Source: Alphaproteobacteria bacterium
Lineage (GTDB): Bacteria > Pseudomonadota > Alphaproteobacteria > Caulobacterales > Caulobacteraceae
Length of the DNA: 44,355 bases
Assembly (NCBI GenBank): GCA_018820275.1
Contig: JAHJOO010000060.1
Coordinates: forward strand, 1-44,355
Direction: 5' to 3'
Notes under the pieces: model-generated
Told to the model about the DNA's origin: nothing
What the model saw: the letters and a program-made list of their open reading frames with translations, nothing else
The model's database searches: none
Position numbers and translations under genes: made by a program
Shown: piece by piece, positions 39,525 through 44,355 of the stretch
How positions within the stretch are numbered: position 1 is the first letter of the stretch
How the letters are laid out: each line of letters opens with the position of its first letter

Positions 39525-39628
39525 GGCGGTCTCCCGGATGGCCGGGAATTGATAGTCGGCTGACTTGGCGGAAAGCCAGAGGCGAGCCGCGTCTTGCCCC
39601 GCGGCGCGACCCACGGCAGGACGAGCCC

Positions 39629-39976
39629 ATGATCACCCTCCACGGCATCCCCAACTGCGACACGGTGAAGAAGGCGCGCGTCTGGCTGGAGGGGCGCGGC
39701 GCGGTCCATGCCTTCCACGACTACAGGAAACAGGGCGTGGACGAGGCCGCGCTGCGCGGCTGGGTGAAGACGCACGGGTGGGAGACGGTGCTGAACCGCA
39801 AGGGCACGACGTTCCGGGCCCTGCCGGACGCCGCCAGGACCGGTCTGGACGCGGACAGGGCGATCCGGCTGATGCTGGCCCAGCCGTCCCTGATCAAGCG
39901 GCCCGTGCTGGCGCTGGAGGACGGGCGGACCCTGGTCGGCTTCGATCCGGCGGCGTGGGACGCCGCCCTGGGCTGA
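39629..39976 (+). CDS. ArsC/Spx-family (YffB-like) protein
   Basis: A 115-residue thioredoxin-fold protein. It starts ITLHGIPNCDTVKKARVWLEG, with the single Cys in the ArsC-like loop, and ends with the family pattern LIKRPVLALEDGRTLVGFDPAAW. The absence of the three-cysteine arrangement argues against a true arsenate reductase; YffB-type proteins are GSH-dependent or regulatory. It is convergent with the DUF2188 gene. Confidence 0.9.
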   Translation: MITLHGIPNCDTVKKARVWLEGRGAVHAFHDYRKQGVDEAALRGWVKTHGWETVLNRKGTTFRALPDAARTGLDADRAIRLMLAQPSLIKRPVLALEDGRTLVGFDPAAWDAALG

Positions 39977-39978
39977 CA

Positions 39979-40218
39979 TCAGCCCTCGACGTCGGTCTCC
40001 GGCCGGTCGTGGCCGTCGGCGCGTTCGGTGACCCATTCGCCGTCCGGCGTCTCGAACTCGATCCAGGCCGTGCGGTCGGCGACCCGCTGCTCGCGGGCGG
40101 CGCGCTCGGCGGCGGCCCGGGCGGCGTCGTGGCTCGGGAAGGTCTCGGAATAGGTCTCGCCGAGGCGATAGGCCCAGCCTCCGTCGTGCTCGACGATGCG
40201 ATAGGTGACTTCGGTCAT
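39979..40218 (-). CDS. DUF2188-type small protein
   Basis: A 79-residue protein with a repeat-like beta structure: TYRIVEHDGGWAYRLGETYSETFPSHDAARAAAERAAREQRV. This matches the DUF2188 pattern (V..H.DGW.V........TF.T...A...A...A). The end, WIEFETPDGEWVTERADG, fits a closing strand. ATG at 40218 gives a compact protein. No established function. Stop codon two bases from the ArsC-like stop. Confidence 0.78.
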   Translation of the reverse strand: MTEVTYRIVEHDGGWAYRLGETYSETFPSHDAARAAAERAAREQRVADRTAWIEFETPDGEWVTERADGHDRPETDVEG

Positions 40219-40282
40219 GGCGCGCTCCCGTTCTGCCCTGAAGATGTGGCCGCCGGGGAAATCCGCAACCGGCCCGTCCGGC

Positions 40283-41095
40283 TCAGGGGCGAAGCCGGAC
40301 CACGGCCTCGACCGCATAGTGGTCGGACGGCCAGACGCCGTTCACCGCCTGCGTCCCCGTGACCCGGGCCGAGACGACGTCGAAGGCGTCGGCCTGGACG
40401 AAGACGTGGTCGATGACGCGCGAGGTGTGGCCCTCGTTCGTGTTCAGCGTCGTCGGCGCGGCCCCGGCGGGCAGGGCGCTGACGAAGCGGGGCGAGGCGG
40501 CGAGCCCGGCCAGGCCGGCGTCGGTCAGCGGCGCGTTGAAGTCGCCCATGACGATCTTCGGGGTCGCCCCGGCGCCGATCCAGGCCAGCAGGTCGGCCGC
40601 CTGGCGCGCCCGGATGGCGGCCCCCTCGGGCGTGTGGTGGAAATGGGTGTTGACGACGTCGACCGCGCGGCCGCCGACGTCGACCCGCACGCGCAGGGCC
40701 GTGCGGAAGTCGTCCAGCGGCTCCAGCTTCTTCGTGTCCGTCTCCAGCACGGGCAGGCGGCTGAGGACGGCGTTGCCGTAGCGGCGGGGCGCGCCCTCGG
40801 CGTCGGTCGACATGAAGCGGACCTCATAGCCGCCCAGCGCGGCCGCGAGGGTTTCGGCCTGGTTGGGCAGGCCGGTGGCGGCGTCCTGCAGCACCTCCTG
40901 CAGGCCGATGACGTCGGCGTCGGCCGCGCGCAGGGTCTCGATGACCAGCGGCAGGCGCGCCGCCCAGTCGTCGCGGTCGTGCCAGATGTTGAAGCAGGCG
41001 AGGCGCAGGGTGCGGCCCGACCCGGCCGGGAAGGTCGCGCAGCCCGCCAGCGGCAGGACGAGGGCGGCGGAAAGCAGGCGGCGGCGGCTGGTCAT
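40283..41095 (-). CDS. Endonuclease/exonuclease/phosphatase-fold lipoprotein
   Basis: A 270-residue phosphoesterase with a lipoprotein signal (MTSRRRLLSAALVLPLAGC, lipobox LAGC). The EEP motifs are LRLACFNIWHD, VIGLQEVLQD (catalytic Glu), VVNTHFHHTPEG, IVMGDFNAPL (Asp/Asn) and SRVIDHVFV...GVWPSDHYAVEAVV (final Asp-His). All catalytic residues of the DNase I/sphingomyelinase fold are therefore present. Its substrate may be a phosphodiester lipid or extracellular nucleic acid. It diverges from the DUF6249-ECF sigma unit, with a LacI-like palindrome close to its start. Confidence 0.88.
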   Translation of the reverse strand: MTSRRRLLSAALVLPLAGCATFPAGSGRTLRLACFNIWHDRDDWAARLPLVIETLRAADADVIGLQEVLQDAATGLPNQAETLAAALGGYEVRFMSTDAEGAPRRYGNAVLSRLPVLETDTKKLEPLDDFRTALRVRVDVGGRAVDVVNTHFHHTPEGAAIRARQAADLLAWIGAGATPKIVMGDFNAPLTDAGLAGLAASPRFVSALPAGAAPTTLNTNEGHTSRVIDHVFVQADAFDVVSARVTGTQAVNGVWPSDHYAVEAVVRLRP

Positions 41096-41114
41096 GGGAC
41101 GCTCCCGGTTCGAA

Positions 41115-41134
41115 GGCTGTAACCGCTTACAGCC
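41115..41134. promoter_or_regulatory. LacI/GalR-type operator palindrome
   Basis: GGCTGTAACCGCTTACAGCC has perfect eight-base arms around CCGC. Its inner part, TGTAACCGCTTACA, closely resembles LacI/GalR operators of the TGTAANCGNTTACA type. It lies 20 bases upstream of the phosphoesterase start and 110 bases before the DUF6249 gene, so it may control either side. A further weak hairpin lies at 41204-41222 in the DUF6249 leader. No LacI-family regulator gene is present in the window. Confidence 0.55.
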
Positions 41135-41244
41135 ATCTTACGAAAGTTTCACCCCGGCCCGCGCATCCGTGGAGCCCCGCCGCCGCCTCTTGTCGTCAGA
41201 AGGCCGCAGGATCACGCTGCGGTCACGGACAAGGGGATTTCACC

Positions 41245-41649
41245 ATGGACGAAGGCTTCGTCGCCATCTGGATCGTCATGATCATCTTCGGTGCCATCGC
41301 CGCCATCATCGTGGGGCCGTCGTGGCTGAAGTCGCGGGAGAAGCGCGACATCCAGCAGACCGTCCGGCACGCGATCGACAAGGGACAGCAACTGCCGCCC
41401 GAGCTGATCGACGCCATGACCCGCGAGGTCCAGGGCAAGCTGCCGTCGCGCAGCCGCGATCTGCGCAAGGGCATCATCTGGACGGCCACCGGCATCGGCA
41501 TCGGCCTGTTCAGCGTGGTCAGCAGCCTCGGCGAGGCCGGCTGGGGCAGCGAGAATTTCGACAACGGCCTGCTGGGCATCGCCTGCGTCCCGCTGACCAT
41601 CGGCCTGGCCTTCATCGCCCTGAGCTTCTTCAACAAGAACAAGGACTGA
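41245..41649 (+). CDS. DUF6249-like membrane protein
   Basis: A 134-residue protein with an N-terminal helix (FVAIWIVMIIFGAIAAIIVG), a cytoplasmic segment KREKRDIQQTVRHAIDKGQQLPPELIDAM-like in its layout, and two further helices (GIIWTATGIGIGLFSVVS and GLLGIACVPLTIGLAFIAL). The pattern matches small membrane proteins annotated DUF6249 in alphaproteobacteria, often next to an ECF sigma factor, as here (sigma gene 24 bases downstream). A plausible role is a membrane sensor or co-regulator of the sigma unit. Confidence 0.75.
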   Translation: MDEGFVAIWIVMIIFGAIAAIIVGPSWLKSREKRDIQQTVRHAIDKGQQLPPELIDAMTREVQGKLPSRSRDLRKGIIWTATGIGIGLFSVVSSLGEAGWGSENFDNGLLGIACVPLTIGLAFIALSFFNKNKD

Positions 41650-41673
41650 GGCCCGTCGGGAAGGGGATCCGTC

Positions 41674-42240
41674 ATGACCCAGTCTCCGTCTCTGGCCCTG
41701 GTGGACCGGCACGACGTCGAGCTGGCGGCCCAGGCGGCCGCCGGCGGCCGGCGGGAGTTCGGCGAGCTGGTCCGTCGCCACGGCTCGGCCGTCCGCGCCC
41801 TGCTGCGCCGCATGGGGGCTCAGCCCTCGCTGGCCGACGACGTGGCCCAGGACGCCTTCATCCAGGCGTTCGAGCGCTGCGCCGAGTTCCGCGGCGAGGG
41901 CACGTTCGCGGGCTGGGTCAAGCGGATCGCCGCCCGCCTGTATCTGAAGCGGGTCGCCAGGGAGGCGCGCTACGTCGCGGAACTGGAAGACGATTCGACG
42001 GCGCCCGCCGTCGAGCACGGGGACCGGGTCGACCTCGACGAGGCGATGAAGTCCCTGAGCGAGGCCGAGCGTCTCTGCGTCAGCCTGTGCCACGGCGCGG
42101 GGATGGCGCACCCGGAGATCGCGACGGCCCTCAATTTGCCACTCGGCACGGTGAAGTCTCATGTCAAACGTGGTCTGGATAAACTCCGCGCGCGGCTCGC
42201 GCCCGCCGGGACCCTGGGGAGGACGCAGCATGTCGGCTGA
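41674..42240 (+). CDS. ECF-type RNA polymerase sigma factor
   Basis: A 188-residue sigma-70-family protein of the extracytoplasmic-function group. Region 2 reads LADDVAQDAFIQAFERCAEFRGEGTFAGWVKRIAARLYLKR, and region 4 reads LSEAERLCVSLCHGAGMAHPEIATALNLPLGTVKSHVKRGLDKLR, including the helix-turn-helix. There is no canonical zinc anti-sigma partner, but the next gene overlaps by 11 bases and encodes a membrane protein in the right position for one. The controlled regulon cannot be predicted from this window. Confidence 0.93.
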   Translation: MTQSPSLALVDRHDVELAAQAAAGGRREFGELVRRHGSAVRALLRRMGAQPSLADDVAQDAFIQAFERCAEFRGEGTFAGWVKRIAARLYLKRVAREARYVAELEDDSTAPAVEHGDRVDLDEAMKSLSEAERLCVSLCHGAGMAHPEIATALNLPLGTVKSHVKRGLDKLRARLAPAGTLGRTQHVG

Positions 42241-42649
42241 CGAATTCGACCCCGAGATCGAACGCCTGTTCGCCCGCACGCCGCACATGGCCGACGCGCC
42301 GCTGTTCACCGCCCAGGTGGAGAGGCGGCTGGAGCAGGGATCGCGCGTGCGGTTTCTGGCCCTGTCGCTCGCCGGGGTGGTGGGCGGGGCTGTGGCCCTG
42401 CGCGAGGCGGTCAACGTCAATCTGAGCCTGGGCGACGCGTCGGGCGTCGTGGCGGGCGAGGCGGTGACCCAGGGCGTCCGGGCGGCGTCGACCCAGGCCC
42501 AGGGTCTGGCCGCAAGCGCGCTCGACGCCCTCGGGCTGAGCGGGCTGGAGGTCGGCTCCCTGGGCGCCATGCAGCTGTTCTGGATCGCCGCGGCGGCCCT
42601 GGTGGCGGTGGCGGCGGCCGGGGCGATGAAGCTGGCGCAGGACGTCTGA
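42230..42649 (+). CDS. Probable membrane anti-sigma partner of the ECF sigma factor
   Basis: A 139-residue protein with a short acidic N-terminal domain (MSADEFDPEIERLFARTPHMADAPLFTAQVERRL), a membrane segment VRFLALSLAGVVGGAVAL, and a second C-terminal hydrophobic stretch MQLFWIAAAALVAVAAAGAMKL. It lacks the HxxxCxxC zinc motif of ZAS anti-sigma factors. Translation starts within the sigma gene, which implies coupling and a stoichiometric partner; the anti-sigma call rests on that context. Confidence 0.6.
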   Translation: MSADEFDPEIERLFARTPHMADAPLFTAQVERRLEQGSRVRFLALSLAGVVGGAVALREAVNVNLSLGDASGVVAGEAVTQGVRAASTQAQGLAASALDALGLSGLEVGSLGAMQLFWIAAAALVAVAAAGAMKLAQDV

Positions 42650-42705
42650 TGACTCCCCGGGGGCGGGTGCCTATCTAGGGAGCCCGTTCCATCGAGGAGG
42701 CCGCC

Positions 42706-43542
42706 GTGTCCGCCCAGAAGCAGGAAGTCGTCCGCCGCCTCGCCGCGCCGGACATCCGCGCCCGCAAGGGCGGCGAGCCGCTAGTCTGTCTGACCGCCTA
42801 TGACGCGCCGACGGCGGAGATCCTGGACCCGCACTGCGACCTTCTGCTGGTCGGCGACAGCGTCGGCATGGTGGTGCACGGCCTGCCCAACACGGTCGGC
42901 GTGACGCTGGAGATGATGATCCTGCACGGTCAGGCCGTCATGCGCGGCTCGAAGCGGGCCATGGTCGTGATCGACATGCCGTTCGGCAGCTACGAGGGCG
43001 GCAAGGAGGTCGCCTACGACAACTGCGCCCGGGTGATGAAGGAGACGGGCGCCCAGGGGGTGAAGCTCGAAAGCGGCCCCACGGTGCCGGAGACCATCGC
43101 CTATCTGGTCCAGCGCGGCATTCCGGTGATGGGCCACGTCGGCCTGCGCCCGCAGGCGGTGCTGACCGACGGGGCCTTCAAGGCCAAGGGGCGGACCGAG
43201 GAGGAACGGCTGCGCGTGCTGGCCGAGGCCGAGGCGACCGCCGACGCCGGGGCCTTCGCCGTCGTGGTCGAGGGCGTGGCCGAGGGCCTGGCGCGCGAGG
43301 TGACCGGGGCGATCGACAAGCCCACGGTCGGGATCGGCGCCTCGGCCGCCTGCGACGGCCAGATCCTGGTCGTGTCGGACATGCTGGGGATGTTCGAGTG
43401 GACGCCGAAATTCGTCCGCCGCTACGCCGATTTGCGCGGCGAGATCGACCGGGCGGCCGCCGGCTATGCCGCAGACGTCCGGGCCCGCCGTTTTCCTGCC
43501 GAAGTCGAAACATACTTCTCCAAAAAGCCCGCCTCGGCCTGA
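42706..43542 (+). CDS. panB: 3-Methyl-2-oxobutanoate hydroxymethyltransferase
   Basis: Transfers a hydroxymethyl group from methylene-THF to alpha-ketoisovalerate in pantothenate biosynthesis. It has 278 residues, with [31 protein letters not shown] near the N-terminus, [22 protein letters not shown] and MGHVGLRPQ, all typical PanB blocks. The start is GTG at 42706, with a clear GAGGAGG ribosome-binding site at 42694-42700. No panC is adjacent here. Confidence 0.96.
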   Translation: MSAQKQEVVRRLAAPDIRARKGGEPLVCLTAYDAPTAEILDPHCDLLLVGDSVGMVVHGLPNTVGVTLEMMILHGQAVMRGSKRAMVVIDMPFGSYEGGKEVAYDNCARVMKETGAQGVKLESGPTVPETIAYLVQRGIPVMGHVGLRPQAVLTDGAFKAKGRTEEERLRVLAEAEATADAGAFAVVVEGVAEGLAREVTGAIDKPTVGIGASAACDGQILVVSDMLGMFEWTPKFVRRYADLRGEIDRAAAGYAADVRARRFPAEVETYFSKKPASA

Positions 43543-43565
43543 CCGTCGCGTTGCGGGCGCCGCGC

Positions 43566-43581
43566 CGACCCTCTAGGGTCG
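43566..43581. promoter_or_regulatory. Short palindrome upstream of the TPR gene
   Basis: CGACCCT and AGGGTCG are separated by CT (43566-43581), 54 bases before the GTG start of the TPR gene and 23 bases after the panB stop. It could be a regulator site or the core of a weak panB terminator; there is no T-run. Low confidence. Confidence 0.3.
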
Positions 43582-43635
43582 CGCCGGTTTCAAATCAGCG
43601 GGTCCTGAACCCCGCTTCGTGGGGGCGACGCATCC

Positions 43636-44355
43636 GTGGTTGATGTCTTCGAACAAGTCGAAGAGGAGCTGCGCTCCGAACGGTGGAAGCGCCTCGCGCG
43701 CAAATGGGGCCCCGTCGTCGGCGGCGTCCTGGCGCTGGCCCTGATCGCGGCCCTGGCCTTCTGGGGCTGGGACAGCTTCAAGACCTCGCAGGGCGAGAAG
43801 GCCGCCGTCGCCTATGACCGCGGGCTGGACGCCCTGCAGGCCAATGACGCGGCCGCGGCCGAAGTCGCCTTCACCGAGGCGCACAAGGTGGGCAACTCGG
43901 CCTACAAGGCCCTGGCCCTGAACCAGCGCGCCGGCCTGGCCCTGCAGCGGGGCGAAGCGGCCGAGGCCGTCGACTTGCTGGATCAGGCGGCGCGCGCCGA
44001 CCGCGATCCGATCTTGGCCGACCAGGCGGCCCTGAAGGCCGTGTGGATCCTGATGGACGAAGGCGGCACGCTGGAAGACATCGAAGGTCGTCTGGAACCG
44101 CTGGTCAAGGAGGGCCGTCCCCAACGCGTGATGGCGCTGGAGACCCAGGCCATGGCCCGTCTGCAGTTCGGCAAGACCGCCGAGGCGCGTCAGACCTTCG
44201 TCCAGCTGCAACTGGGACAGGATGTGCCGGATTCGGTGCGCCAGCGCGCCCAGATCGGCATTTCGGCCATCGACAACGGCACCGCCGCCGCGATTCCGGC
44301 CGGCCTGCGCCAGCCGGTCCCGAGCGCCGCGCCCGCTCCCGCCCCGGGCGCTCCG
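43636..44355 (+). CDS. TPR-type membrane protein (YfgM/TPR_21-like), 3' end outside the window
   Basis: The first 240 residues of a single-pass inner-membrane protein. The N-terminus VVDVFEQVEEELRSERWKRLARKWGP is cytoplasmic, the helix VVGGVLALALIAALAFWGW spans the membrane, and a periplasmic helical-repeat domain follows (AAVAYDRGLDALQANDAAAAE ... ALNQRAGLALQRGEAAEAVDLLDQAARAD), then a Pro/Ala-rich stretch at the window edge. It fits the TPR_21/YfgM family, which often precedes bamB and der and assists outer-membrane protein biogenesis. The start is GTG at 43636, following a weak site. Confidence 0.85.
   Translation, partial: MVDVFEQVEEELRSERWKRLARKWGPVVGGVLALALIAALAFWGWDSFKTSQGEKAAVAYDRGLDALQANDAAAAEVAFTEAHKVGNSAYKALALNQRAGLALQRGEAAEAVDLLDQAARADRDPILADQAALKAVWILMDEGGTLEDIEGRLEPLVKEGRPQRVMALETQAMARLQFGKTAEARQTFVQLQLGQDVPDSVRQRAQIGISAIDNGTAAAIPAGLRQPVPSAAPAPAPGAP

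Overview
The window is about 44 kb of very GC-rich, gene-dense bacterial chromosome. Gene content points to an alphaproteobacterium, most probably Caulobacterales and perhaps Brevundimonas-like: glnB-glnA, BolA next to a J-domain protein, tadA/rluB/rsmD, endonuclease-type MutL with no MutH in view, a panB then TPR-protein order, and a LigB-type ATP-dependent ligase. The genus is an inference from gene content; no rRNA or marker comparison could be made. I see no tRNA, rRNA, CRISPR array, insertion sequence, integrase or phage gene.

Layout. 1-3.5 kb: nitrogen control (glnA partial, glnB), NAD(P)H-hydrate dehydratase, J-domain protein, bolA. 3.5-12.5 kb: a membrane hybrid histidine kinase, an ATP-dependent DNA ligase, an MscS channel, threonine aldolase, an Atm1-like ABC exporter, accA. 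12.6-16.2 kb: xerD, divergent from aroK-aroB-acetyltransferase, then a lipoprotein. 16.2-21.4 kb: tadA and rluB with overlapping heads, then a phospholipid module (a YnbA-like CDP-alcohol phosphatidyltransferase, an unknown membrane protein, a CdsA/YnbB-like cytidylyltransferase, a PlsC-like acyltransferase) lying between rluB and rsmD. 21.4-27.8 kb: a TipA-like regulator, a kelch protein, a lipoprotein cytochrome c, a low-molecular-weight phosphatase, a HAD hydrolase, and mutL carrying an inverted G-run repeat in its linker. 27.9-32.7 kb: guaB, MAPEG protein, RsmB-like methyltransferase, guaA. 38.7-44.4 kb: crotonase, ArsC/Spx-like protein, a lipoprotein phosphoesterase, a three-gene ECF sigma unit behind a LacI-type palindrome, panB, and a partial TPR membrane protein.

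The outstanding region is 32.6-38.7 kb, tucked between the 3' end of guaA and a crotonase gene. It reads as a compact, divergent lasso-peptide biosynthetic cluster. Rightward are a small precursor (predicted core GGGTSGIEGTPFLKTGS, ring between Gly1 and Glu8) and a 561-residue protein that appears to fuse an N-terminal ATP-grasp domain to the C-terminal transglutaminase-like lasso leader peptidase (B2). Leftward are an HprK-like kinase, a PAPS-dependent sulfotransferase, a PqqD-like leader-binding protein (B1) and an asparagine-synthetase-like lasso cyclase. The predicted core ends in Ser, the position phosphorylated by HprK-like kinases in the paeninodin class. The cluster has no transporter, isopeptidase or TonB receptor. 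The ATP-grasp/B2 fusion and the combination of kinase, sulfotransferase and ATP-grasp around one precursor are the best candidates here for undescribed chemistry.
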